A stretch of DNA of 32,062 bases from Burkholderiales bacterium (GTDB taxonomy: Bacteria; Pseudomonadota; Gammaproteobacteria; Burkholderiales; Burkholderiaceae_C): contig JAGWVB010000016.1 of NCBI GenBank assembly GCA_018971105.1, positions 1-32,062 of the forward strand, in the 5' to 3' direction. The notes under the pieces are model-generated. The model saw only the letters and a program-made list of their open reading frames with translations. It did not search any database and was not told the DNA's origin. Every line of letters begins with the position of its first letter. Within the stretch, counting starts at the first letter, position 1. Below are positions 14,126-22,722 of this stretch, one piece after another. A program made the position numbers and the translations under genes.

Positions 14126-14623
14126 ATGAACACCCGCACCCTCGAAATCACCCGGCCCGCCGCCGCCCTGAGCGCACCGTCGTACGTACTGCAGCGCTTG
14201 CTGGCCACCCGCGCCGGCTGGGCCCCGCTGGCCCTGCGCATCCCCATCGGCATCATCTTCGTCGCCCACGGCGCGCAGAAGCTGTTCGGCGCCTTCGGCG
14301 GCTACGGCCTGGAAGGGACGGGCCAGTTCATGGCGTCGATCGGCCTCACTCCGGGCTACCTGATGGCGCTGCTGGCCGGCAGTGCCGAGTTCTTCGGCGG
14401 CCTGGCATTGCTGTTGGGCCTGCTGGTTCGGCCTGCCGCAGCGGCGCTGGCCTTCGCGATGCTGGTGGCCATCCTCTCGGTGCACATCGGCAACGGCCTG
14501 TTCCTGGCCAAGAACGGCTACGAGTACGCGCTGGCGCTGCTGGCCGTGTCGGTGTCGCTGCTGCTCAGCGGCGCCGGGCGGCTGTCGGTGGACGCGGCGC
14601 TGGCCGACCGGGCTGCGCGCTGA
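14126..14623 (+). CDS. DoxX-family membrane protein (quinone-detoxification type)
   Basis: A 165-residue protein with four membrane segments (about residues 31-53, 71-91, 97-118 and 132-153). Signature parts are ALRIPIGIIFVAHGAQKLFGAFGGYGLEGTGQFM near residue 32, and GSAEFFGGLALLLGLLVRPAAAALAFAMLVAI. The GAQKLFGxFGG pattern is typical of the DoxX proteins found with LysR regulators and ring-cleaving dioxygenases; Bacillus MhqP is a DoxX protein induced by quinones. It is the first gene of the LysR-linked operon. It is distinct in sequence from the bufferin-linked DoxX at 2942-3466. Confidence 0.9.
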   Translation: MNTRTLEITRPAAALSAPSYVLQRLLATRAGWAPLALRIPIGIIFVAHGAQKLFGAFGGYGLEGTGQFMASIGLTPGYLMALLAGSAEFFGGLALLLGLLVRPAAAALAFAMLVAILSVHIGNGLFLAKNGYEYALALLAVSVSLLLSGAGRLSVDAALADRAAR

Positions 14624-14666
14624 ACCGAGCGGACATCGCCTTGACCGCTTCAGGAGCCCCTGCGCC

Positions 14667-15467
14667 ATGAACCGCCTGCCCAGCCTGTTCGTCTCCCACG
14701 GTGCGCCGACCTTCGCCATCGAGCCCGGCCTGGCCGGCCCGAAGCTGGCGGCATTGGGCCGCGCGCTGGCCCGGCCGCGCGCGGTGCTGGTGGTGTCGCC
14801 CCACTGGATGACGGTCAGCCCCTCCGTGGGCCTCGCCGCCCGCCCGCGGACGATCCACGATTTCGGCGGCTTCGACCCGTCGCTGTACGAGATCACCTAC
14901 GCCGTCGACGGCCACCCGGCACTGGCACAGCGCGCGCTGGACCTGCTGAGGGAGGCGGGCTGGGCACCGCTGCCCGACGAGCGCCGCGGCCTGGACCATG
15001 GCGCCTGGGTGCCGCTGCGGCACCTGTATCCCGCGGCCGACGTGCCGGCCTTCCAAGTCTCGCTGCCGTCGCGCCTGGACGGCGACAGCGCATGGGCCTT
15101 CGGCGCAACGCTGGCACCGCTGGCCGACGAGGGCGTGCTGATCGTCGGTTCGGGCAGCCTGACACACAACCTGGGCGAATTCCGCGCGGGCCCGGGGGCT
15201 GACGAGGCGTATGTCGCCGAGTTCGCGGCGTGGGTGCGTGACGCCGTCGTCAGGGGCGACAGCGCCAGTCTGCGCCAGACGCTGACCCTGGCGCCGCACG
15301 CGCGGCGTGCGCATCCGACCACGGAACACTTCTGGCCGCTGCTGGTGGCCGCAGGCGCTGCGGCGGCGGCCCTGCCGGCCGCGCCGATCGACGGCGGCAT
15401 CACCCACGGTGTGCTGTCGATGGACGCCTTCGTGTTCGGCACGGCCTGCTCAACGAGAAACTCATGA
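14667..15467 (+). CDS. DODA-type extradiol aromatic ring-opening dioxygenase (YgiD-like)
   Basis: The 266-residue protein matches the class III (LigB-like) 4,5-DOPA dioxygenase family. Key blocks are LFVSHGAPTFAIE (metal-binding His near residue 10), VVSPHWM (His near 45), YEITYAVDGHPALAQRAL, LDHGAWVPLRHLYP (His near 112), GVLIVGSGSLTHNLGEF and HPTTEHFWPLLVAAGA (His near 218). These hold the Zn/Fe ligands and active-site histidines of the family. The start ATG 14667 has cagga upstream. The last residues overlap the hydrolase start (ATGA, 15464-15467). It probably opens catecholic or quinol rings as part of aromatic detoxification. Confidence 0.92.
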   Translation: MNRLPSLFVSHGAPTFAIEPGLAGPKLAALGRALARPRAVLVVSPHWMTVSPSVGLAARPRTIHDFGGFDPSLYEITYAVDGHPALAQRALDLLREAGWAPLPDERRGLDHGAWVPLRHLYPAADVPAFQVSLPSRLDGDSAWAFGATLAPLADEGVLIVGSGSLTHNLGEFRAGPGADEAYVAEFAAWVRDAVVRGDSASLRQTLTLAPHARRAHPTTEHFWPLLVAAGAAAAALPAAPIDGGITHGVLSMDAFVFGTACSTRNS

Positions 15468-15946
15468 ACACCCACACGATGATCGTCCAGAACCCTTCGG
15501 CGCCACGGCGGCTGGTGCTGCTGTTCCACGGCGTCGGCTCGAACGCCCGCGACTTGCTGCTGGGCGAGGCGCTGGCGCCACACCTGCCCGACGCGCTGAT
15601 CGTCAGCGTTCAGGCGCCGCAGCCTGCGGGGCGCGGCTGGCAGTGGTTCCCGGTGCAGGGCGTCACCGAGGCGAATCGGCCGGCGCGGGTGGCGGCGGCC
15701 ATGGCCGGCTTCGTACAGACGGTGCAGCAGTGGCAGCAGGCCAGCGTGCTGACGCCGACCGAGACGACGCTGATCGGCTTCTCGCAGGGCGCGATCATGG
15801 CCCTCGAATCGACGCAGCTCGAACATGCGCCGGCCAGCCGCGTCGTGGCGCTGTCGGGCCGTTTCGCGCAGCCGCCGCGCGTGGCCGACCCCGCTGTCCG
15901 CATCCATCTGATGCATGGCGACGCCGATGCCGTGATGCCGGTGTAG
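15464..15946 (+). pseudogene. Alpha/beta hydrolase (YpfH/MhqD-type esterase), broken by an internal stop
   Basis: The first 160 codons give a carboxylesterase-like fold: RRLVLLFHGVGSNARDLL, SVQAPQPAGRGWQWFP, the nucleophile elbow GFSQGAIMAL and the acid LMHGDADAVMPV. A TAG at 15944-15946 then ends the frame. Past the TAG the same frame goes on as GALAQLQGLRAMATLDRFPGLGHGIDGRAVDAIVRRL, which is the rest of the esterase, including the catalytic histidine in GLGHGID. The product that stops at TAG has Ser and Asp but lacks His, so it should be inactive. A single substitution or a sequencing error explains it. The gene overlaps the dioxygenase by ATGA and belongs to the same operon. Confidence 0.8.
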
Positions 15947-16543
15947 GGCGCTGTCGGCGCGTTGGCGCAGCTGCAGGGCCTGCGCGCCATGGCCACGCTG
16001 GACCGCTTTCCCGGACTGGGCCATGGCATCGACGGGCGCGCGGTCGACGCCATCGTTCGGCGCTTGAACGAGGCGGTTGTGCCGTCGACCTGGCTGCAGT
16101 TCGGCGAAGAAGCATTCGTCGTGCGGGCGCGTATGGGCGACCGGCCCGAGGCCGAGCGCCGCCTCGATCTGGGCGCGGCTCGCATCGCCCGGTATTTCTT
16201 TCACCACGATCCGCCCACCGCACCGGAGATCGAGCGCGCCATCGACGCCACCGAAGACGAAATCATGCGGCTGGGCCCGCGCGCACTCGCCGCCGGCCCG
16301 CTCTGCAGCAACTCCCCTGCCCTGCGCCCGTGGGCGGCCGTGTGCGGACCGCTGATGAGCGTCGAGCTCGTCGAGTCCTGGTTCAGCCGCCTGGCGTTGG
16401 CGGCGCAGGGCCAGCCCCAGTCGATGCAAGGCCTGCCCGCCGGTCGCGAAGCGGCTGCAACCTTGCTCGTGCTGCGCGAGTTCATGCACCACCGCGGCCA
16501 CCCGTCCATCGAGTACCTGGAACCGCAGCCCGGCCCGTCCTGA
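15947..16543 (+). pseudogene. C-terminal esterase part joined in frame to an unrecognised domain
   Basis: The frame of the hydrolase stays open after its TAG to the stop at 16541-16543. Its first 45 codons complete the esterase (to about VRRLNEAVVP). From about 16085 it encodes another 150 residues (STWLQFGEEAFVVRARMGDRPEAERRLDLGAARIARYFFHH..., later EIERAIDATEDEIMRLG and LRPWAAVCGPL). That part has no signal peptide or membrane segment and I cannot name it; it looks like a separate conserved protein whose own start is unclear (GTG 16079 is possible). Either the two genes are naturally fused or a small deletion joined them. The C-terminal part has good codon use and may still be expressed. 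Confidence 0.5.
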
Positions 16544-16598
16544 TCGCGGGCCCGGGCGCAAGGCGGCGCTTCCCCCACCCACTTCACAGGAGCAACCC

Positions 16599-17172
16599 AT
16601 GGCCACCTACAAAGTCGGATATCTCATCGGCAGCCTGTCCTCGACATCGATCAACCGCCTGCTTGCCAAGGCGCTGGTCAAGCTGGCGCCGCCCGATCTG
16701 GTGCTGGGCGAGATCGCCATCAAGGACCTGCCGCTCTACAGCCAGGACTTCGATGCCGACTACCCGCCCGTCGCACGGACCTTCAAGCAGGCCATCGCCG
16801 ATGTCGACGCGTTGCTCTTCGTGACGCCCGAATTCAACCGCTCGATCCCGGGGGGGCCTGAAGAACGCGATCGACTGGGGCACGCGGCCCTGGGGCCAGA
16901 ACGCCTTCTCGCGCAAGCCCACGGGCGTGATCGGCGCCTCGCCGGGTGCCATCGGCACCGCGGTCGCGCAAAGCCACCTGCGCGGCGTGCTGAGCTTCTG
17001 CAACGCGCCGCTGATGAACGCGATGGAAGCCTATGTGCAGTTCAAACCCGGGCTCATCACCGCCGACGGCGACATCACCGACGACGGCACGAAGAAGTTC
17101 CTGCGGAACTACATCGGCGAACTGCATGCCTTCATCGTGCGCGAGCTGACCTTGCCGCCCCGCAAGGCCTGA
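16599..17172 (+). pseudogene. NAD(P)H-dependent FMN reductase, frameshifted at a G run
   Basis: The first frame (from ATG 16599, ribosome site cagga) reads YKVGYLIGSLSSTSINRLLAKAL, the phosphate-binding start of flavodoxin-like FMN reductases, and runs to VTPEFNRSIPGG. The continuation expected for the family, LKNAIDWGTRPWGQNAFSRKPTGVIGASPGAIGTA, lies in another frame and goes on to RKA at 17172. The switch falls on seven G's (16850-16856), where six would restore one frame of about 190 residues similar to ChrR/azoreductase-type quinone reductases. This may be a true mutation, slippage-based switching or a homopolymer sequencing error. Everything on both sides looks functional. Confidence 0.85.
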
Positions 17173-17210
17173 AAGTCCCTCAGCCAACCATCCACCATAA
17201 GGAGAGAACC

Positions 17211-17972
17211 ATGTCCCAACGCGTACTCATCACCGCCGGCGCCGGCGGCATCGGCCTGGCCATCGCCAAGGCATTCGTGGCCCGCGGCGCGCGCGTGCAC
17301 ATCGCCGACGTCAATGCGCAGGCCGTCGCGGAGATCACCCGGCAGACGCCCGCGATCACCGGCACCGTCGGCGACGTGAGCAAGCCGGCCGATCTCGACA
17401 AGCTCTTCGCGGACGTGGCACGGAAGCTGGGCGGCCTGGACGTGCTGGTCAACAACGCGGGCATCGCCGGCGCCACGGCGCCCGTCGCCGACTATCCGGT
17501 GGACACCTGGAACGCCGTCGTCAACGTCAACCTGAACGGCACCTTCATGGTCACGCAGCGGGCCATTCCGCTGCTCAAGCAGTCCCCGGCCGGCTCGATC
17601 ATCGTGATGTCTTCGCTGGCAGGCCGATTCGGCTATCCGAATCGGGTGGCCTACTCCACCACGAAGTGGGGACTGGTCGGCTTCGCCAAGACCTTGTCGA
17701 TGGAGCTGGGCCCGTTCGGGATCACGACCAACACCATCCACCCGGGCGCGGTCGACGGGCCGCGCATTCAATCGGTCTTCGAGGGGCGCGCCAAGCTGTC
17801 CGGGCGCACCGTCCAGGAAGAGACCGATTCCGCGCTGGCCAATCAATCGGTGAAGAAGTTCATCGACCCCGCCGACATCGCGGAGCTGGCCGTCTTCCTC
17901 GCGGGGCCGCATGCCCGCACGATCTCCGGTCAGATGTTCCCGATCGACGGCGATTCAAAGGCGGCATCGTGA
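17211..17972 (+). CDS. Short-chain dehydrogenase/reductase (SDR)
   Basis: The 253-residue enzyme has the cofactor motif ITAGAGGIGLAIAKAF (residues 7-22), D34 after strand 2 (favouring NAD over NADP), NNAG at 81-84, the catalytic Ser135 region VMSSLAG, and Tyr148-x-x-x-Lys152. The C-terminal part IHPGAVDGPRIQSVF... and SGQMFPIDGDSKAAS is normal for classical SDRs. The ribosome site aaggaga precedes the ATG at 17211. The next gene, an MFS transporter, starts inside its stop codon (GTGA). Substrate is not evident; the operon context suggests an aromatic-derived alcohol or carbonyl. Confidence 0.9.
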   Translation: MSQRVLITAGAGGIGLAIAKAFVARGARVHIADVNAQAVAEITRQTPAITGTVGDVSKPADLDKLFADVARKLGGLDVLVNNAGIAGATAPVADYPVDTWNAVVNVNLNGTFMVTQRAIPLLKQSPAGSIIVMSSLAGRFGYPNRVAYSTTKWGLVGFAKTLSMELGPFGITTNTIHPGAVDGPRIQSVFEGRAKLSGRTVQEETDSALANQSVKKFIDPADIAELAVFLAGPHARTISGQMFPIDGDSKAAS

Positions 17973-19255
17973 ACATCAGGTCCACCCACGCGGCACTGCG
18001 CGTCCCTGTCGCTGCGCAGGCCGACAACCCGGCCCCATCGAGGCCCGGCCTGTGGCAGGGCCGGGCGGCAGTCCTCCTCGGACTCGTGCTGCTGGGCGTC
18101 ACGCTGCGGCATGCCGTCACCGGCCTGTCGCCGCTGCTCGGCGACGTCCGCAGCGCGCTCGGCATCGGCACGGCGGGGGCGACGCTGATCGGCATGCTCC
18201 CCACCTTGTGCTTCGGCGCAGCCGGCTTCCTGGCACCCGTGATCGTGCGCAGGCTCGGTGCCGAATCCACCGCGCTGCTGGCCATGGCACTGGCCGCGGC
18301 AGGGACCCTGGCCCGTCCTTTCATGGCCAGCGCACCCCTGTTCATGGCCCTGAGTGCCGTGGCCTTGACGGGCATGGGCATCGGCAATGTCGTCGGCGCC
18401 CCGCTGGTGAAGAAGTACTTTCCCGACCGCCAGGCCTCGATGGTGATGGTGTTCGCCTTGCTGATGCAGTCCGGCGCGACGCTGCCCGCGATGACGGCCG
18501 TGCCGCTGGCGAACGCCTTCGGCTGGCAGGCTTCCTTGGCGTCATGGGGGATGCTGTCTCTCTTCGCCGTGATCCCCTGGGCGATCCAGCTGGTGACCAT
18601 GCGGCGCGGCGATCCCATCGCCGTGCAGAGCGGTTCCGTGTTGGCAACCGGGGCACCGAAGCTGGGCCTGGGCCGGCTGGTCACGAGTCCGGTGGCCGTC
18701 GGCACCGCCCTGTTCTACGCGATGGCCTCGCTGAACATCTACTCGATGCTGGCTTGGCTGCCCACCGTCATGCAGCAGCAGTTGGGCCTGGACCGGACTG
18801 CGGCCGGCTTGGCCTTCTCGATCTACACCTTCATGACCCTGCCGATGGCCGCCATCACGCCGCTCATCGCCAACAGGATGAAGAACCCCATCCCCTTGGC
18901 TGCCTTGCTGGCCGCGGCGGGACCTCTGGGCTACGTGGGCATGATCCTCGGCGTCGGCCCGGCCTGGCAGATGGCCCTGGTGGCCGGCCTGGCCGGCGGC
19001 GCGTTCCCGCTCGCGATCACGATGTTCAACCTGCGCACCCGAACCCCGATGGGGTCGGCGGCCATCGCCGGCTTTGCCATGGGCATCGGCTACCTCGCCG
19101 GCACCCTGGGCCCTGCGCTGGGTGGCTGGCTCTACGCCCGCACCGGCAGCTGGACCCCGGCCCTCTGGCTCTACGCCGCCACGATCGTTCCGATGACCCT
19201 GGGCGGATGGATGATGGCGAGGCCAGGCCGCTACCTCGAAGACAAGTTCGCTTGA
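17969..19255 (+). CDS. MFS transporter (CynX/NimT-like)
   Basis: The 428-residue protein has twelve hydrophobic segments and resembles the CynX branch of the major facilitator family. Typical parts are VLLGVTLRHAVTGLSPLLGDVRSALGIGTAGATLIGMLPTLCFGAAGFLAPVIVRRLGAE (segments 1-2 with the loop-2 R-R-x-G block), ALTGMGIGNVVGAPLVKKYFPDRQASMV, and GFAMGIGYLAGTLGPALGGWLY. The start is GTG 17969, overlapping the SDR stop by four bases, so it is translated by coupling and is the last gene of the operon. It may export the detoxified product or import the SDR substrate. The gene is intact, in contrast with the other MFS gene at 21345-22569. Confidence 0.88.
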   Translation: MNIRSTHAALRVPVAAQADNPAPSRPGLWQGRAAVLLGLVLLGVTLRHAVTGLSPLLGDVRSALGIGTAGATLIGMLPTLCFGAAGFLAPVIVRRLGAESTALLAMALAAAGTLARPFMASAPLFMALSAVALTGMGIGNVVGAPLVKKYFPDRQASMVMVFALLMQSGATLPAMTAVPLANAFGWQASLASWGMLSLFAVIPWAIQLVTMRRGDPIAVQSGSVLATGAPKLGLGRLVTSPVAVGTALFYAMASLNIYSMLAWLPTVMQQQLGLDRTAAGLAFSIYTFMTLPMAAITPLIANRMKNPIPLAALLAAAGPLGYVGMILGVGPAWQMALVAGLAGGAFPLAITMFNLRTRTPMGSAAIAGFAMGIGYLAGTLGPALGGWLYARTGSWTPALWLYAATIVPMTLGGWMMARPGRYLEDKFA

Positions 19256-19280
19256 CGGCCGGCGATCGAGCTTCGACGCG

Positions 19281-20222
19281 CTACGGAATCTGCGACTGCG
19301 TCCTCTTGGCCGCGATCAAGCGAATCAACAAGTCATCGCGCTGGCGCAGCATCGCGGCCAGGTCGCGGCCCTCCAGTTCTGCGTCCACGCCTTGCGCGAT
19401 CTGCCGGATGTAGTCGTCGGTCTGCGGATATTTGCCGAGGTCGGCTGCCCAATCGCGCTGGGAAGGGCCCAGGTGCTGCAGCAGGTGGGTGATGCCGCCG
19501 GCACCACCGGAGGCATGCAGATTGAGGAAAGGACCGAGCAACGCCCAACGCAGACCGGGGCCGTACGCGATCGCGGTGTCGATGTCCTCGACCGATGCCA
19601 CGCCTCGCTGCACCAGCGAGATGGCTTCCTGCCAAAGCGCCACCTGCAGCCGGTTGGCGATATGGCCCTTGACCTCCTTGTGAATCCGGATCGCCTTCTT
19701 GCCCGTCGACGCGTAGAACGCCATCGCCTTGCCCACGTTCTGCGGGGACGTCAGTTGGCCGCCCCCGACCTCCACCAAGGGAATGAGGTGAGACGGATTG
19801 AACGGGTGGCCGAGCACGATGCGTTGCGGATTCCCGGCACCGGCCTGGATCTCGCTGGCGGAAAGGCCGGACGAAGACGACGCGATGATGACGTCCGGAT
19901 TCGCGGCGGCTTCGATGGTCGCGATCAACGCCTGTTTGACGTCCAATTGCTCCGGCCCGCTTTCCTGGATGAAGTCGGCGTTTCGCACGGCGCTCGCCAC
20001 GTCGGTCGTGAAGGACAGCTTGTCCCGCGACGCGCCGTCGGCCAGGCCGAGCGCCTCGACCGTGGGCCAGGATTCGTCGATCCAGGCTTGCAAACGAGAC
20101 TCCGCACCCGGGGCCGGGTCCGTTGCGGCGACTTCGAAGCCCTGGGCCAGGAAGTGCGTGGCCCAGCCCGCGCCGATGACGCCGGTGCCGACGACGGCCA
20201 CCTTGATGTTCGTTTTCTTCAT
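19281..20222 (-). CDS. 3-hydroxyacyl-CoA dehydrogenase-family enzyme, L-carnitine dehydrogenase-like
   Basis: The 313-residue enzyme starts VAVVGTGVIGAGWATHFLAQGFEVAATDPAPGAE (NAD-binding GxGxxG, with Asp after strand 2). It continues with FIQESGPEQLDVKQAL, IIASSSSGLSASEIQ, IVLGHPFNPSHLIPLVEVGGG (catalytic His) and KEVKGHIANRLQVALWQEAISLVQRGVASVEDIDTAIAYGPGLRWALLGP. The length and the RWALLGP...GG block fit L-carnitine dehydrogenases rather than fatty-acid oxidation enzymes. With the BKACE enzyme next door it would oxidise a beta-hydroxy acid (carnitine or similar) to the beta-keto acid that BKACE cleaves. The ATG at 20222 starts MKKTN. Confidence 0.82.
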   Translation of the reverse strand: MKKTNIKVAVVGTGVIGAGWATHFLAQGFEVAATDPAPGAESRLQAWIDESWPTVEALGLADGASRDKLSFTTDVASAVRNADFIQESGPEQLDVKQALIATIEAAANPDVIIASSSSGLSASEIQAGAGNPQRIVLGHPFNPSHLIPLVEVGGGQLTSPQNVGKAMAFYASTGKKAIRIHKEVKGHIANRLQVALWQEAISLVQRGVASVEDIDTAIAYGPGLRWALLGPFLNLHASGGAGGITHLLQHLGPSQRDWAADLGKYPQTDDYIRQIAQGVDAELEGRDLAAMLRQRDDLLIRLIAAKRTQSQIP

Positions 20223-20365
20223 GGGTTCAGTCTTCCGATGCGGGGCCGGACCTGCGCCAAGCGGCATGCACTCGACGTGGGCGAGTCTGCTGGCCGCATG
20301 GCGAGCGCTCTCCGCTGGGTCCGTGAGCAGGGGCCACGGGCATGGGCCGCTTGGCGACGGGTCGA

Positions 20366-21256
20366 TCAGCGCAGCGGGGGCAGGCCGATGATTTCGCGCG
20401 CCTGGGTCGGCGTCGCCGGCTCGTAGCCCATCTCGCGAAGCAGCCGCACGAGCCGCTCGACGAGCTGCACGTTGGTGGCCAGCACGCCGTGTTCGTAGTA
20501 GAGGTTGTCTTCGAGCCCGACCCGGACATGGCCACCCAGCAGCAGCGAGTTCATCGCCGCAGGCAACTGTGCGGCGCCGATCGCGCTGACATTGAACACC
20601 GTCTTCGCCGGCAGGTGGTCCACCATCGTCTGCAGCAGCTTCGGCGTGTACGGCAGGGCCCCCTGGAAGGCGTTGGCGCCGATCACGATGTTGATGAAAT
20701 GCGGCGCGTCGTCGAGGCCTTCGTTGATCGAACGCTGGACGTCCTGGACGATGTCGGCCAGGCCGAACACTTCCCATTCGGGCTTGATGCCGCGCGCCTT
20801 CATCATCGCGGCGATGCGGCGGATCCATGTCGGTGGCGTCGCCACCAGGACCTCCTTGCCGCCGAAGCTCGCGATCACGGTCTGCGCGTCGAGCGTGCAC
20901 ATCTCGACGCCTTCGCCCTGCATGCCCTTCAGGCGCTCTTCCCACTGGATTTCCCACAATCCGTTCGGCAGCTCGCGCACCATGTCGCCGTTGATGCCCC
21001 CGCCGGTGGAGTTGTTCAGGATGATGTCGCACTTGTCGCGGATCAGCCGATTGATCCGCGTGTAGACCGCTGGCTCGCAGGTCGCTTCATCGTCGAGGCG
21101 GCGCGCGTGCACGGCCACCAGGCTGGCACCGGCGTTGTAGCAACGGTAGGTGTCGTCGGCGATCTCCCTGGGCTGCGTCGGCAGGTTCGGGTTCATCTTC
21201 TTGGTCGCCATGCCGCCGGTCGGGGCGATGGTCACGATGACTTTGGGCTTGCTCAT
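20366..21256 (-). CDS. BKACE (DUF849) beta-keto acid cleavage enzyme
   Basis: The 296-residue protein begins [11 protein letters not shown] and has the BKACE family blocks [15 protein letters not shown] (metal-binding His), [26 protein letters not shown] and [38 protein letters not shown] enzymes use acetyl-CoA and a beta-keto acid to make acetoacetate and an acyl-CoA; the characterised dehydrocarnitine form gives betainyl-CoA. The usual His-x-His metal pair reads HAR here, as in a subset of the family, so substrate choice should not be read from motif alone. It lies 143 bases upstream of the dehydrogenase on the same strand, forming one catabolic unit. Confidence 0.9.
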   Translation of the reverse strand: MSKPKVIVTIAPTGGMATKKMNPNLPTQPREIADDTYRCYNAGASLVAVHARRLDDEATCEPAVYTRINRLIRDKCDIILNNSTGGGINGDMVRELPNGLWEIQWEERLKGMQGEGVEMCTLDAQTVIASFGGKEVLVATPPTWIRRIAAMMKARGIKPEWEVFGLADIVQDVQRSINEGLDDAPHFINIVIGANAFQGALPYTPKLLQTMVDHLPAKTVFNVSAIGAAQLPAAMNSLLLGGHVRVGLEDNLYYEHGVLATNVQLVERLVRLLREMGYEPATPTQAREIIGLPPLR

Positions 21257-21344
21257 GATTCGGGCTTCCAGTGCGGGGAACTGCGCAGAGATCAGGCCGC
21301 CGCGTCGAGCGAGCGAGCCGCCGGATCCAGGTCGGGTGGTGTGA

Positions 21345-22569
21345 CTACTGCGCTGCTGAGTCGCCTGCGGTGCCGACCCGCACCGCGCTCTTGGGCAGTG
21401 CCATCAGGATCGTCAGGCCGCCGACGACGACCAATGCCGTCAAGGCCCCCAAGCCCATCTGCATACTGCCCGTGGCAGCCTTGATCCAGCCGATCAGCGT
21501 CGGGCTGACGAAGCCGCCGAGGATGCCGAGCGAGCTGATCACGGCGATGCCGGAGGCCGCTGCCTCACGGCTCAGGTAGGTCGGCGGAATCGACCAGAAC
21601 AGCGAGCCGCCGCCGAAGATGAAGAAGGCGGCAATGCACAGCAGCACCATCACCGGCGCCAAGGCGCCGCCGAGGAAGGAGGTGCCAAACAGCGCGATCA
21701 CCCCGACCAGCAGCGTGCCGCCGACGTGCCAGCGGCGTTCCTTGAAACGATCCGAACTCCGGCTGATCACCAGCACGCCGATGGAACCGAAAACGTAGGG
21801 TACGGCGGTGATCCACCCGATCGAGGCGATCGACGCGATGCCCAGGCCCTTGATCATCGTCGGCAGCCAGAAGGTGACCGTATAGACCGCGCAGGCGCAG
21901 CAGAAGTAGACGAAGGCCAGCACGTAGGTCTTGGGGTCGGCCAGCGCGGCGGCCAGCCTGCCGTGATGGCCCGGCTTGACGTCGACCCGGTGGTCCGCAT
22001 CGAGCACCGACTGCACGACGGCCTTTTCGCGGTCGTCCAGCCAGCGGGCCGCCGAGCACGCCCGTGATGGGCATGCCGAACAGGAACAGCCCGGTCACGC
22101 GGCCGCGGCGGTGGCTCGGATACCAGTACGTCAGGAACAGGATGATGCCGGGAAAGAAGCCGGCCTCGAACACGCCCAGCAGCAGCCTGACCAGATAGAA
22201 GTGCCAGGCCTGCGTGACGAAGGCGGTGGCCGCGGACGTCAGGCCCCACAGCACCATGATGCGCAGGAAGGTCAGGCGCGCGCCGATCTTCTCGAGCAGC
22301 AGGTTGCTCGGGACCTCGAACAGCAGGTAGGTGACGAAGAAGATGCCGGCGCCCAAGCCGTAGACGGCATCGGAGAAGGCCAGGTCCTGCTTCATCTGCA
22401 GCTGCGCGTAGCCGATGTTGATGCGGTCCAGGAACGCAAGGATGTAGGCGATCAGCACGATGGGCATCACGCGCCAGCTGATCTTGCGATAGACCTGGTC
22501 TTCCGTGGACTCGGCGGGCAGCGGCCGGGCGGCCGCGTCCGCCGGGGTCGCGGTGGCTGCGTGGTTCAT
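21345..22569 (-). pseudogene. MFS transporter (ACS family) with internal deletion and frameshift
   Basis: From ATG 22569 the frame encodes segments 1-5 of an anion:cation-symporter-type MFS protein: WRVMPIVLIAYILAFLDRINIGYAQLQM, TYLLFEVPSNLLLEKIGARLTFLRIMVLWGLTSAATAF and FLFGMPITGVLGGPLAG. It then runs into unrelated sequence. A second frame picks up as RWLDDREKAVVQSVLDADHRVDVKPGHHG, then ALADPKTYVLAFVYFC and segments 7-12 to TAG 21345. Relatives have about 40-45 further residues (segment 6) between GGPL and WLDD. So about 120-130 bases are missing near 22045-22055 and the frame is lost. The transporter cannot be functional as read. It lies between BKACE and the Crp-type regulator. Confidence 0.8.
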
Positions 22570-22570
22570 G

Positions 22571-22607
22571 GCGTGTCTCCTGGTGATGGCGCTATGCCAT
22601 GACACGC
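22571..22607 (-). promoter_or_regulatory. Possible hairpin over the MFS ribosome-binding site
   Basis: On the minus-strand message GCGTGTC pairs with GACACGC (plus-strand 22601-22607 and 22571-22577), enclosing an inner ATGGC/GCCAT stem. The AGGA of the ribosome site lies in the single-stranded bulge and the stem ends at the start codon. This could tune translation; the evidence is base pairing only. Confidence 0.35.
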
Positions 22608-22658
22608 ATCATTGCGGGCGGCCCGAAATGCCGCAGTCGATCAGCCGACAGTTCGGCT

Positions 22659-22673
22659 CAGGGTAAACACGGG
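22659..22673. promoter_or_regulatory. Candidate operator for the Crp-type regulator (MFS side)
   Basis: CAGGGTAAACACGGG (22659-22673) shares the 10-base string CAGGGTAAAC with the palindrome at 23482-23497 on the other side of the regulator gene. Its second half is imperfect. It lies 90 bases before the MFS start. Confidence 0.5.
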
Positions 22674-22722
22674 CCGAGCACCATGCCATGGACGCGGCCC
22701 CGGCGGGGCCCGGTGCATGGTT

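Noticed and set aside
15944-15946. TAG in the esterase as a recoded codon (pyrrolysine or readthrough)
   Set aside because: Nothing in the window suggests pyrrolysine machinery and homologous esterases do not use it; a nonsense mutation or sequence error is simpler.
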